Below are positions 1-8,535 of a DNA stretch of 53,380 nucleotides, piece after piece. Below the pieces are notes generated by a model that saw only the letters and a program-made list of their open reading frames with translations, was not told the origin of the DNA and ran no database searches. The number at the start of each line of letters is the position of its first letter. Within the stretch, counting starts at the first letter, position 1. Source of the DNA: an uncultured Leptotrichia sp. (GTDB taxonomy: Bacteria; Fusobacteriota; Fusobacteriia; Fusobacteriales; Leptotrichiaceae); contig CALEXX010000057.1 in the NCBI GenBank assembly GCA_937925095.1, forward strand, positions 1 through 53,380. The letters run 5' to 3'. A program made the translations under genes and the position numbers.

Positions 1-30
1 ATCCACTTCTTTTTCATATTTAAATTTCAT
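1..30 (-). CDS. 5' end of an unidentified gene cut by the window edge
   Basis: An ATG at position 30 on the minus strand opens ten codons (MKFKYEKEVD) that run off the left edge. It is preceded by a good AAGGAGAATAAG ribosome binding site at about 35-46. It lies 80 bases downstream of the last barstar-like gene and is probably in the same transcript. Too little is visible to name it. Confidence 0.55.
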   Translation of the reverse strand, partial: MKFKYEKEVD

Positions 31-110
31 TTTACTTATTCTCCTTTATTACTTCATATTCTTTTAGATTTTACTTGAAATTCTCTTATCCCTCATATTT
101 TTAAAAACAT

Positions 111-914
111 TTATATTTTATTTGGAAAAATTAGAAATATAATTATTTTTTTATTATAATTCTTCATTAAAATTTGTTCGATTATATGAACTAAAATTAT
201 ATTATTATATACGAAAAAGTTGTTATCATTAAATAATAATATTTTTAAATTTTTTTCACTATTTTCTTTTACATATTCAAAAAGGCTATTCAAAAGAAAT
301 TTATTTTTTATTTTTTTTCGCTCTTCTATTGATAATTCATTTTTAAAAAATCTTTCATTAATTTCTTTTTTTAATTCAAAAAACGATAATTTTTTTTCTA
401 TAGTTTTATAATTTAAATATCTTTTATCAATTTCTTTTTTATCCTCTTCTACAGATATTATCAGCTCATTTTCTATTTCAATAGTATTATTTACCAAAAT
501 ATAAAAATCTATATTTATTGTTGGTTTTTCTTGCTTATATATTATTTTCATATCTCTATACCATTCCAACAATAATGTAAAAATAATATCTGTATAAATA
601 TACCCTTTTTCTTTATCATTTAATTTGCTAAAATTATAATTATAATTTAGGATTAATGTAATACCTTGTTTCATCCTTTTTTTTACTTCATAATAAAGTG
701 CAATATCTGTTGCAAAATCATCATAAGTGTACGCATCAATTCCAAATTTTTCATCATAATTTAAAATATCAATTTCTTTTTGAATAATCTTATAAAAATC
801 ATCCCAACTATTTATTTTACTTCCATCTAATTCTATAATCCATTTATTTTTAGATTTTTCGTATATTTTATTTTTATTACTTTCATTAGTTATTATTACC
901 TTATTTTCTAACAT
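111..914 (-). CDS. barstar-like putative immunity protein, paralogue 1
   Basis: A 267-residue cytoplasmic protein with no signal peptide or membrane segment. Residues about 24-60 (KWIIELDGSKINSWDDFYKI followed by a helix) resemble the barstar (RNase inhibitor) opening, where a beta strand with an LDG turn leads into a helix. The barstar family binds and blocks secreted RNases, and tandem copies are typical of immunity arrays linked to polymorphic or contact-dependent toxins. It aligns with the next two genes over its length but is the most diverged and most AT-rich of the three. It carries an insert near residues 160-190. The start has AAGGAGAATATT before ATG. No toxin gene is visible beside it. 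The family call rests on pattern recognition, so the immunity role is inference. Confidence 0.6.
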   Translation of the reverse strand: MLENKVIITNESNKNKIYEKSKNKWIIELDGSKINSWDDFYKIIQKEIDILNYDEKFGIDAYTYDDFATDIALYYEVKKRMKQGITLILNYNYNFSKLNDKEKGYIYTDIIFTLLLEWYRDMKIIYKQEKPTINIDFYILVNNTIEIENELIISVEEDKKEIDKRYLNYKTIEKKLSFFELKKEINERFFKNELSIEERKKIKNKFLLNSLFEYVKENSEKNLKILLFNDNNFFVYNNIILVHIIEQILMKNYNKKIIIFLIFPNKI

Positions 915-1085
915 AATATTCTCCTTATTTTATTCTTGTAAATGTTTTATAGTGGTCATTTGTATAATTAGTCTTATATCAATAAAAGTATATTCTTCCT
1001 TGATTTGGTTTCATCAGTAGCTCTTCCCCACTTATTTAAAGTTCTTTTTTCATCCCACACACATTATAAAGCCTTTTTTTCTATT

Positions 1086-1808
1086 CTAATCAATTATCCC
1101 ATATATCTTGACTGTCTTGCCTTTCTTTCCTCTTTCCAATAACAATTTTTCTACTAACTCATTTATAATTAAATTAACTTCTTCGTAATCTAAATGATAT
1201 AATAAATCTATAAAATTACTGATAATAATAGTTATATTTTTTCTTTCTAATTTTTCCATATTGTTAGAAAATATTTCTAGCAAATCTTCAAATTTTCTTA
1301 TCTTTTTAGCATCTATTTCTAATATTTCTTTCCCTCTATTTTTTCTCAAAATGGCATCCTTTTCTTCTAATGTTGCAATTTTAAGTTCATTATTTTCGAA
1401 TATGGATTTTTTTAACTTCTCTGTTACTATATAACATGTTGTCTCTGCAATTCTGTTATTCCACAAAGCTAAAAATAAAACTACAATGCTTACATATATA
1501 TAGCCTCTTTCCAAATTATCCATTTCAAAATTCGGATATTTATATACTATGGCAATTCCATTGTAATTGTTATCCTGTAAATATTTTTCTATAACCTCAA
1601 ATTCTAAGGCTGCATCTTTTACTGTATGCCAGCTGACTTCAAATTTTTTACTATATTCATAAAAATCTATTTGAGACATTATCTGATAATAGGAATCATC
1701 CCAGTTGTTCATTTTTCTTCCATCTAATTCTATTAGCCATTTTCCTTCCAGATCTTTATATAGCTCTTCTTTTTCTTTTTTACTTATTATGGTTAAGCTG
1801 TTTGCCAT
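1086..1808 (-). CDS. barstar-like putative immunity protein, paralogue 2
   Basis: A 240-residue protein whose first 30 residues (MANSLTIISKKEKEELYKDL, then WLIELDG) are almost identical to those of the next gene upstream, so the pair arose by recent duplication. Residues about 22-60 carry the barstar-type strand-LDG-helix pattern. A conserved GYIYVSIVVLFLALW stretch near residue 105 matches the paralogues. The last third repeats the same layout in degenerate form: ILEIDAKKIRKFEDLLEIF, then a strand, then a long helix. The start follows AAAGGAAAATA. It sits 18 bases downstream of paralogue 3 and is probably co-transcribed with it. Likely role: inhibitor of a nuclease toxin, by inference from the family. 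Confidence 0.62.
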   Translation of the reverse strand: MANSLTIISKKEKEELYKDLEGKWLIELDGRKMNNWDDSYYQIMSQIDFYEYSKKFEVSWHTVKDAALEFEVIEKYLQDNNYNGIAIVYKYPNFEMDNLERGYIYVSIVVLFLALWNNRIAETTCYIVTEKLKKSIFENNELKIATLEEKDAILRKNRGKEILEIDAKKIRKFEDLLEIFSNNMEKLERKNITIIISNFIDLLYHLDYEEVNLIINELVEKLLLERGKKGKTVKIYGIID

Positions 1809-1826
1809 TATTTTCCTTTCTTTTAA

Positions 1827-2534
1827 TCAAATTTTTCCTAATAGATATATCTTTATTTTCTTTCTTATTTTCAATAATATATCTTCTATAAGTTTAATAA
1901 GCATTAGACTACATTCATGATAATGTATTCCCTGGACAAAAGAATAGGAATTAGTAAAAATTAGCACATAATCATTTTCTTCTTCAAAATCTAGATTTTC
2001 ATCTATTTGATTAATAAAATCTTCTGCCAGTTCCACTCCTTCCATATCCATTTCAAAAATAATTTTTCCTTTTTCTGCCTCAATTATTTTTTCTTTTTCT
2101 AACACATTTCCAAATATTATTTTATTATCCAGACTGTCAGTTAGATCATCTATCACAAAATAAAGTCTTGTATCTAATGAATTTTTCCACCAATGTAAAA
2201 GAGATATTAAATGCTGGTATATAAATCCTCTGTCTATCTCATCCATATCTAATCTTGGACTATCGTAAACTATTATGACATCTGTTTTGCCTCCTTTGAA
2301 TTTCTTTTCTCTTATCATTTCCAGCTCTGTTGCGGCATCTCTAAAGGAATACCAGTCATAACCGTATAAATTTTTATAATCATACACAATGTCTATTTCA
2401 TTCATAATTGCTACTGCAAAATCATCTATATTTTCTATTTTATTTCCATCTAATTCTATTAACCATCTCCCTTTCAGATCTTTATATAGCTCTTCTTTTT
2501 CTTTTTTACTTATTATAGTTAAGCTGTTTCCCAT
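1827..2534 (-). CDS. barstar-like putative immunity protein, paralogue 3 (first gene of the array)
   Basis: A 235-residue acidic protein and the first gene of the array. N-terminal residues about 22-60 show the barstar-like WLIELDGNKIENIDDF pattern. The middle carries DRGFIYQHLISLLHWW, matching the other two paralogues. The C-terminal third (IIFEMDMEGVELAEDFINQI onward) looks like a second, weaker copy of the same strand-helix unit. Many Asp and Glu residues fit a barstar-like inhibitor surface, which mimics RNA to plug a basic nuclease site. GGGAGATATAAA precedes ATG, and a clear promoter lies at 2595-2624. No adjacent toxin is seen. Confidence 0.62.
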   Translation of the reverse strand: MGNSLTIISKKEKEELYKDLKGRWLIELDGNKIENIDDFAVAIMNEIDIVYDYKNLYGYDWYSFRDAATELEMIREKKFKGGKTDVIIVYDSPRLDMDEIDRGFIYQHLISLLHWWKNSLDTRLYFVIDDLTDSLDNKIIFGNVLEKEKIIEAEKGKIIFEMDMEGVELAEDFINQIDENLDFEEENDYVLIFTNSYSFVQGIHYHECSLMLIKLIEDILLKIRKKIKIYLLGKI

Positions 2535-2594
2535 TTTATATCTCCCTTATTTCCTATCTAAAAATACACATTAAATTTTCATTTATTATATTTC

Positions 2595-2624
2595 ATTTTA
2601 CAATGTACTATTTTGAAAAGTCAA
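2595..2624 (-). promoter_or_regulatory. promoter of the barstar-like gene array
   Basis: Read on the minus strand, TTGACT (2619-2624) is followed after 18 bases by TAAAAT (2595-2600), about 60 bases before the start of paralogue 3. ATGTAC words lie inside the spacer (2603-2608) and upstream as an inverted pair (2633-2639 and 2674-2680), so a repressor site is possible. Confidence 0.55.
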
Positions 2625-2698
2625 TACAAAAAATGTACCTCCAAACCTTTTAATTTACATTATCAAGTTCTTTGGTACATATTTTTATATTTACAGGA

Positions 2699-2733
2699 GA
2701 TACCGGCTCGTTACGCTTAACCTGCCCAGCATC
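2699..2733 (-). other. GC-rich hairpin of unknown function downstream of the GH57 gene
   Basis: This short GC-rich island lies in AT-rich surroundings, 15 bases after the GH57 stop. On the minus-strand RNA, GAUGCUGG (from 2733) can pair with CCGGUAUC (to 2699) through six Watson-Crick and two G-U pairs. The loop is 19 nt and contains a small GUUA/UAAC-type inner pairing. On the plus strand the same positions would be A-C mismatches, so the structure favours minus-strand transcripts. It has no U-tract on that strand. A seven-T run on the plus strand (2734-2740) would suit a plus-strand terminator. It could be a 3' end structure of GH57 mRNA or a small RNA. Confidence 0.35.
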
Positions 2734-2747
2734 TTTTTTTATTCATT

Positions 2748-4337
2748 TTATAGCCAGCTAGTTCTGTACATTCTGTATTCTATTTCAGGGAATATGTTGT
2801 CTCTTGACTCTATCTCAGCAACCCATGCTTCATCAAGGGTACCATTTTTAAAGTCTTCATACAGCTTAAACAATCTATGAACATGGTCACTTACCTTTTT
2901 ATGAGCATATCCAACCATTGTTCCTGTATACATTATAAATTCCCAGCATGAAGTCTGTGCCATCATAAGTTCCCTAGCCATTTGATTCAATGCTCTATAT
3001 TCCAGTTCATTGTATGGTTCTCTTCCATTTGCAACTTCTATCATCTTCTGGGCAGCCTTATGCAAATGTCTGTAAACATAGTCATTTGACCCGTCTATCC
3101 ATACATCATAATATCCGTTTGCTCCCCAGCTTGACATACTTACATCAACTATCTGGTTAGTAGGATATCTTTCAAGATACTGATAAGGAGTTATTGTAGA
3201 GAAATTAGATTCTGCAGTTGCTCTAAATACCCACTCTAGGAAAATAGGCCCTTCATACCACCAGTGACCATAAAGTTCCGCATCATAAGGAGATACTACA
3301 ATCGGCTTTCTATATTTCATTTTCGAAGCTAGAAACTCTATCTGCTTTGATCTATTATAAACAAAGTTATAAGCATGTTCCTTTGCCCTTCCATATGCGG
3401 CATCAGGATCATAAACAGCTTTGAAAGTTCCTTTTTTATCAGTTATTGCGTGATATTTTATTCCTATGTTTCTTCTTACTCCGTCACTATGTAGATACGG
3501 TTTTACATATTCATAATCCAGTTCATATCCTGCATCCTTATGGAATTCCCTATATACTCCGTCACCTGGATAACCTATTTCTGAACTCCATACCTGCTCA
3601 GAAGACTCAAGATCCCTTGCAAATGCCGCTACTCCATTTTTAGTATATACCGGAGAGTAGATTCCATATACAGGTCTTGGATCACTGTGCATTATTCCAT
3701 GGGCGTCCACAAGGAAATATCTTATCCCGTGTTTTTCAAGGAACTTATCCTGTCCAGGATAATAAGCACATTCTGCAAGCCATATTCCTTTAGGTTCCCT
3801 ATTGAAATTTTTAATGTAATCTTTTTTAGCCATATAAACCTGAGCATTTACAGCTTCCGGATAATCCTTCATTAATGGAAGGAATCCATGTGTTGCAGTA
3901 ACAGGTATTATTTCAAGGTTCCCCTGATCCTGAAACTTTCTAAATGCCCCAACTAAATCTCTTGCATATTTATCTTCATACACAGATTTTGCTCTCTTGT
4001 GGAACCATAAGTTATGATTAGCTACTTTAATCATATCCGGATATTCTTTCAATCTTTCCACTTCTAATTCACAAAATTCTATTAATTTATTTAAATGTTT
4101 AACATATCTGCTTCTCAGCAGGTCATCATTTAACATATTAACCAATGTTCCTGACATTGTTATTGTTAAATTCCATGGAATGTTATCTCTCGTAAGATTT
4201 TCAAACATTTCAAGAAGAGGTATATATGTCTCAGTAATTGCTTCATACAGCCAATCTTCCTCTAAAAATTCTTCATACTCTGGGTGTCTTACATACGGTA
4301 GATGCGCATGCAGTACAAAACTCAAATATCCATTCAT
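2748..4337 (-). CDS. GH57 family 1,4-alpha-glucan branching enzyme
   Basis: A 529-residue cytoplasmic enzyme of glycoside hydrolase family 57, of the length and layout of GH57 glycogen branching enzymes with a C-terminal DUF1957-type region. It would introduce alpha-1,6 branches into glycogen-like glucan. Visible family regions are HAHLPY at residues 10-15, WLAECAYYPGQ with the likely nucleophile Glu near 189, and SPYDAELYGHWWYEGP with the likely acid Asp near 352. An ATG five codons further upstream is less likely to be the start, because the ribosome binding site GGAGGAAGAA overlaps that ATG. It is transcribed alone, with 200 bases on either side. Some family members are amylases, but branching activity is the better guess from the sequence. 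Confidence 0.88.
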   Translation of the reverse strand: MNGYLSFVLHAHLPYVRHPEYEEFLEEDWLYEAITETYIPLLEMFENLTRDNIPWNLTITMSGTLVNMLNDDLLRSRYVKHLNKLIEFCELEVERLKEYPDMIKVANHNLWFHKRAKSVYEDKYARDLVGAFRKFQDQGNLEIIPVTATHGFLPLMKDYPEAVNAQVYMAKKDYIKNFNREPKGIWLAECAYYPGQDKFLEKHGIRYFLVDAHGIMHSDPRPVYGIYSPVYTKNGVAAFARDLESSEQVWSSEIGYPGDGVYREFHKDAGYELDYEYVKPYLHSDGVRRNIGIKYHAITDKKGTFKAVYDPDAAYGRAKEHAYNFVYNRSKQIEFLASKMKYRKPIVVSPYDAELYGHWWYEGPIFLEWVFRATAESNFSTITPYQYLERYPTNQIVDVSMSSWGANGYYDVWIDGSNDYVYRHLHKAAQKMIEVANGREPYNELEYRALNQMARELMMAQTSCWEFIMYTGTMVGYAHKKVSDHVHRLFKLYEDFKNGTLDEAWVAEIESRDNIFPEIEYRMYRTSWL

Positions 4338-4538
4338 AACTTCTTCCTCCATCTTTTAATTTATTCTTCCACACTTCAAATTATATACTATATTTATACC
4401 ACATTTTTTCAATTTTTAAAACTTATTTATTAAAATTATTTTTCATTTTTGTATTCTCTTATACATATTTCAAAGGTGAAAGTACTTTAAACCTCTTTAT
4501 TTTAGCTACTTTATTCTAATTTCCCCTTTACTCATAAA

Positions 4539-5450
4539 TTACTGTCTAAAAATTTTAAGTCTGTTACTTACAAATCTTATTTCAGCTTTTTTATTTTTCC
4601 CTTCCTCTCCGTCAATGCTCACACCTACTTCATCATCTATTTTTTCAATTACACAGCTTTTAGCAGTGACAGTTCTCACATAATCATTATTTTCAAGATT
4701 GCTGTTAATAAGATCCAGCAAGACAGCAGGTAAATCAAAAGGATTTTCTATATTCTTTACAATCAGTATATTCATAAGACCGTCATTCATATCAGCATTA
4801 TCAATAACGCTGTCAAATCCTCCTACACTCTTTCCATTTAAAATCATGTATAATATTGCCTTCTCGTTTATTTTTTCACCGCTGTCAAGAGTTATATTCA
4901 AATCAAATTTTCTGATATTTGTCAGTTCAGCCAGTCCCGCAATGTGGTACGCAGTTTTTCCTATTACTTTTTTCAGATTTTTATCTGTATTATATGAAAC
5001 TTTTGTAAAAAGTCCCCCTGCATAGGAAGATAAAAATATCGTTTTGTTATTTATAAGTCCAAAATCCAGTGATTTTGCCTTTCCATTTATAATATTGTCA
5101 ATCCACTTTTTGACATCATCACCCAGATTCAACGACTTTGCCAAATCATTTGAAGTTCCTGTCGGAAATATTGCAACATCAGGAAATTCTATTTCTTCGT
5201 TATACAGCTGGCTTAAACTTTTACTTAATGTTCCGTCTCCACCTGATAGAATTAATATATCGTATTTCTCATTTTTAAGAATATTTGTCAGCTCATTGTA
5301 TTCCCTGCTTATACTGTAAAGGGTAAGAGTAATTCCATTCTTTAAAAGACTGCTTGTTATCAGGTCAAAATTATTCAATATTAAGTCTGAATTACCTGAT
5401 TTTGGATTATACACAAGAAGAGCTTTTTTTAATTTTCTTTTTTCCTTCAT
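4539..5450 (-). CDS. diacylglycerol kinase family lipid kinase (YegS/DgkB type)
   Basis: A 303-residue soluble or peripheral membrane enzyme of the DAGK catalytic family, which phosphorylates diacylglycerol or a related lipid with ATP. The N-terminal nucleotide domain shows LLVYNPKSGN (residues 9-18), the GGDGT motif near 70-74 and the PTGTSNDLAKSL loop near 96-107. The C-terminal beta-sandwich includes GGFDSVIDNADMNDGLMNIL, with the usual Asp-Gly. The ATG at 5450 is chosen over a GTG two codons upstream, although the ribosome binding site is weak for both. It is about 100 bases from the autotransporter gene upstream and may be read through from it. The substrate cannot be deduced from sequence. 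Confidence 0.85.
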   Translation of the reverse strand: MKEKRKLKKALLVYNPKSGNSDLILNNFDLITSSLLKNGITLTLYSISREYNELTNILKNEKYDILILSGGDGTLSKSLSQLYNEEIEFPDVAIFPTGTSNDLAKSLNLGDDVKKWIDNIINGKAKSLDFGLINNKTIFLSSYAGGLFTKVSYNTDKNLKKVIGKTAYHIAGLAELTNIRKFDLNITLDSGEKINEKAILYMILNGKSVGGFDSVIDNADMNDGLMNILIVKNIENPFDLPAVLLDLINSNLENNDYVRTVTAKSCVIEKIDDEVGVSIDGEEGKNKKAEIRFVSNRLKIFRQ

Positions 5451-5461
5451 GTCCACTTTTA

Positions 5462-5524
5462 TGGGGCTATCTCAAAAAATTAATAAGTAATAATACTTTT
5501 CATACTTTCTAAATTTTTATATAG
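5462..5524. repeat. possible remnant of the IS-end-like palindromic repeat
   Basis: GGGGCTATCTCAAAAAA (5464-5480) closely resembles the left end of the dispersed repeat (GGGGCTGTCTCAAAA at 48501-48515). About 40 bases on, ATAGCC pairs with its GGCTAT. The interior has no other similarity, so this may be a decayed short derivative or coincidence. Confidence 0.3.
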
Positions 5525-5559
5525 CCTTATAATCTCCTTTCACTCTATTATTTTTATAT

Positions 5560-7722
5560 CTAATTTTCATTAAATGATTTTGGATCATATCCAAAATTCA
5601 GGAAATATCTAACATCTTCTCCTGGACTTTTTGCAACTCCTACATATCCAGGACCTAAAGGTGTTCTTACTCCCAGTCCTAGTCCGTAACTTTCCTTCTT
5701 TTCTTTTCCAAAACTGTAGCTTTTATCAGAAATAGTTGCAAAAGACGCATTCGCTCCCATAAATATAATTCTTGAAAATTTATACTGCATATTTATTTTA
5801 CCGACAAAGATGCTGTTCCCTCTTATTTTATCTGCAGGAAGTCCATCAAATGCCAATGAATAATATCCTTCCTGAAATCCTCCCATTTTTGGTCTGTATG
5901 TTTCAGGAACTTTTTCACCGTCGCTTGTAATGTACGCCACTCCAGGTGTAAGTGTAACATTTTTCCCTAGTGGAATATTTACTTCCGCTTTAGCATACAG
6001 GGCATTAAAGTCTGCATTTTTAGAATTTGCTACTGTATATTCTGCCTTAAGATATGTCCCTCTTGTAGGAAAAACCATGGAATCCCTACTATCCTGAGTA
6101 AGCGATGCTTCAAGATAAGGAAACCTTATCTTTGCACTTTCCTTTTCATCCATATGCCCCTTAACATGAGACATTTCATATCCTCCACCTAAAAGTAGCA
6201 GTGTATTTTTGCTAATTTCCATGCCTAATCCTACTCCAGCTTTAAATCTTCTGTTATTAAATTCATACTTATTTCCTGCATAATACTGATTTTTTATAAT
6301 ATCCTTCCTGAAATCAAAGTTTCCTATAAACAGGACTCTGTTATCTTTTCCAATGGACATTATGCCTGATCCGTTTACTCCGTATTCATTTGTAATTATT
6401 CCATTCAGCCTGTATCTTGTATCTGCGTTATTTATAGTCTTATTCCCCTGTACACCTACAGTTACAGTGGCCATATCCTCATTATTTACATTTCCGGAAA
6501 GTGTCAAATAGTCTCCTGCCTTTTCCTGGACATTTATTACTAAAGTATCGTTATTTTTCACTTCATAGTAGACAGTGGAAAAATCTCCATTTCCATACAG
6601 TTCATCAACAATTTTTTCCATGTCACTTTTTTTCATCATTCCTAAATTTTTTGGAAGATATTTATTAAAATATTTGCTTTCATATTTCTTATTTCCTCTG
6701 ATTTCAACATGCTTTATATCATATTCGTCTTTCCATGTTTTTCTGAATTCACGTCTTTTTTCTTCCAGTTCTGCAAATTTTTCAGGGTCACTTAACTTCC
6801 TTATGCTTTCTATATTATCCCTTGCCACCTTTTCTCCGGCAGCTATTATTTCTTTCACTTTCCCAAAATCATATGATTCTATTTTTTCAAGGTTTGGTGT
6901 CATGTATAAATCAAGCATTCTTATCTGTCTTTCGACTTCCTGTCTCCCTGCTATTGTCATTGAGTCAGATATTACTCCGGCTATATTAAGTTTTTCAGGA
7001 TCTCTTTTAGAAAAACCTTCTCCTACGTTTATTCCTATTGTATAATCTGCACCCAGCACCTTCACATCCTGAACCGGGAGATTTCTTACAACCCCTCCGT
7101 CCACATAAAGTCTTTCTCCATCCTGCACCGGATTAAAAACTGACGGTAGTGAAAGACTTGATCTTACGGCAGTTGCAATTGAACCTCTATCTATCATAAC
7201 TCCTTCTCCTGTATTCAGATCTGTTGCCACAAGTGCAAATTTTTTAGGAAATTTTTTAAAATCATTTACTTCCATTACACCAAAAAATAAATCATTCAGC
7301 TTTTCACTGGCACTTTTTCCTCCAACTGCCCCCGAAGGAATTTTCGGTATGAACTTTTCCATAGGAAGTACCATTGTATTCCTGTCTTCTATCAGATTTC
7401 TCGATATTCCCTTGTTCTTTCTTTCTATACTGTCATTAAAAAGACCTATCCAGTCCATTTCTGATGCAATTTTTTCTATTTCATCAGGAGTATACCCTAT
7501 GCTGTAAAGCCCTCCAATAATACTTCCCATACTTGTTCCCGTTACATATTCCACAGGTACTTTCTCTTCCTCCAGTACCTTCAGTACTCCTATATGTGCC
7601 AGTCCTCTTGCTGTTCCTCCGCTGAGAACAACCCCTATTCGCTTGTCTTCCTGTGTAAATACATTATTTCCAATTAAAACAAATAAAAATACCATATATA
7701 TTATTTTTCTTATTTTATCCAT
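5560..7722 (-). CDS. fplA: FplA-like patatin phospholipase / type Vd autotransporter
   Basis: A 720-residue outer-membrane protein. Residues 1-24 are a Sec signal peptide (hydrophobic MVFLFVLIGNNVFTQ). A patatin domain follows (about 29-220) with the oxyanion loop SGGTARG at 34-40, nucleophile Ser64 in GTSMG and catalytic Asp208 in DGG. Residues about 335-400 resemble a single POTRA domain (IRGNKKYESKYFNKYLPKNL), and 410-720 form a 16-strand-type Omp85 barrel ending in an aromatic C-terminus region. This is the architecture of Fusobacterium nucleatum FplA, a phospholipase A1 autotransporter thought to act on host lipids. It starts 14 bases after the HAD gene stop, so the two are co-transcribed. 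Substrate and surface release are unknown here. Confidence 0.9.
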   Translation of the reverse strand: MDKIRKIIYMVFLFVLIGNNVFTQEDKRIGVVLSGGTARGLAHIGVLKVLEEEKVPVEYVTGTSMGSIIGGLYSIGYTPDEIEKIASEMDWIGLFNDSIERKNKGISRNLIEDRNTMVLPMEKFIPKIPSGAVGGKSASEKLNDLFFGVMEVNDFKKFPKKFALVATDLNTGEGVMIDRGSIATAVRSSLSLPSVFNPVQDGERLYVDGGVVRNLPVQDVKVLGADYTIGINVGEGFSKRDPEKLNIAGVISDSMTIAGRQEVERQIRMLDLYMTPNLEKIESYDFGKVKEIIAAGEKVARDNIESIRKLSDPEKFAELEEKRREFRKTWKDEYDIKHVEIRGNKKYESKYFNKYLPKNLGMMKKSDMEKIVDELYGNGDFSTVYYEVKNNDTLVINVQEKAGDYLTLSGNVNNEDMATVTVGVQGNKTINNADTRYRLNGIITNEYGVNGSGIMSIGKDNRVLFIGNFDFRKDIIKNQYYAGNKYEFNNRRFKAGVGLGMEISKNTLLLLGGGYEMSHVKGHMDEKESAKIRFPYLEASLTQDSRDSMVFPTRGTYLKAEYTVANSKNADFNALYAKAEVNIPLGKNVTLTPGVAYITSDGEKVPETYRPKMGGFQEGYYSLAFDGLPADKIRGNSIFVGKINMQYKFSRIIFMGANASFATISDKSYSFGKEKKESYGLGLGVRTPLGPGYVGVAKSPGEDVRYFLNFGYDPKSFNEN

Positions 7723-7736
7723 ATTTTACCTGCCTT

Positions 7737-8432
7737 CTATAAAATTTCACATATTTCTTTCAATTTTGTGACAACGTATTTTGGCTTTATTTTATCATTT
7801 GGAACATCATTTTTCAGATTTACCCAGCAAGTATCTATTCCAAAATTAATTCCCCCCTGAATATCTGCCGACAGGGAATCCCCTATCATTATAGCTTCTT
7901 TTTTATCTTTAGTTCCAAGTTCCTTCAGGGCATATTCAAAAATTCCTGCACTTGGCTTACTTATTCCTACTTCTTCTGAAATTATTATTTTATCTATATA
8001 CTTTCCTACTGAAGATTTTCCAACCCTTGAATACTGCACTTCCTTCATTCCATTTGTCACTATTCCAAGTCTATATTTTCCATACAGGTATTTACACACC
8101 TCTTCAGCCTCATCAAGAAGAAATGCTCCTTCTCCAAGACGTTTCAGATATTGTTTACTGAATTCCTCAGGATTGTAATTCAAATTTGCTTTTTCAAACA
8201 GCATTCTAAATCTTTTGACTTTTAATTCTGCACTTGTAATTTCCCCTTTTTCCAGCTTTTCCCATAATAAATCATTGATAACCTTGTATTCCTTTTTTAT
8301 TTCTTCAAATTCACTTTTACTTCTATTTCTGAAAAAATCAAAGTCCTCAAATGTGGCCTTTATTGCGTATTTTTCAGCCTTTGGATAGTCAAATAGAGTA
8401 TTATCGATATCAAGAAGTATAGTTTTGTACAT
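7737..8432 (-). CDS. yjjG: YjjG-family HAD phosphatase (noncanonical pyrimidine nucleotidase)
   Basis: A 231-residue HAD hydrolase with an inserted helical cap. Motif I is LLDIDNTLFDYPKAE (residues 6-20), giving the Asp nucleophile and the general acid two residues later. Motif II is VTNGMKEVQ near 125, the motif III lysine lies in ISKPSAGIF, and motif IV is MIGDSLSADIQGG near 185. This matches the YjjG/YfnB group, which dephosphorylates nucleoside monophosphates including damaged pyrimidines (house-cleaning). GAGAGGTGAAAA precedes ATG. It is the first gene of a two-gene unit with the FplA-like autotransporter, an association with no obvious functional link. HAD substrate assignments by sequence are only moderately safe. 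Confidence 0.82.
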   Translation of the reverse strand: MYKTILLDIDNTLFDYPKAEKYAIKATFEDFDFFRNRSKSEFEEIKKEYKVINDLLWEKLEKGEITSAELKVKRFRMLFEKANLNYNPEEFSKQYLKRLGEGAFLLDEAEEVCKYLYGKYRLGIVTNGMKEVQYSRVGKSSVGKYIDKIIISEEVGISKPSAGIFEYALKELGTKDKKEAIMIGDSLSADIQGGINFGIDTCWVNLKNDVPNDKIKPKYVVTKLKEICEIL

Positions 8433-8535
8433 TTTTCACCTCTCCACTTTTCTCAATCTATAATAAGTGACTAATTAGTCATTTTTAGTATATGATATTA
8501 TTTTTTCTTATTTTTGTCAATAGACAAATTGTAAT

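Noticed and set aside
6575..7045. 156-codon plus-strand open frame opposite the FplA-like gene
   Set aside because: It lies entirely within a well supported minus-strand gene and shows no family motifs.
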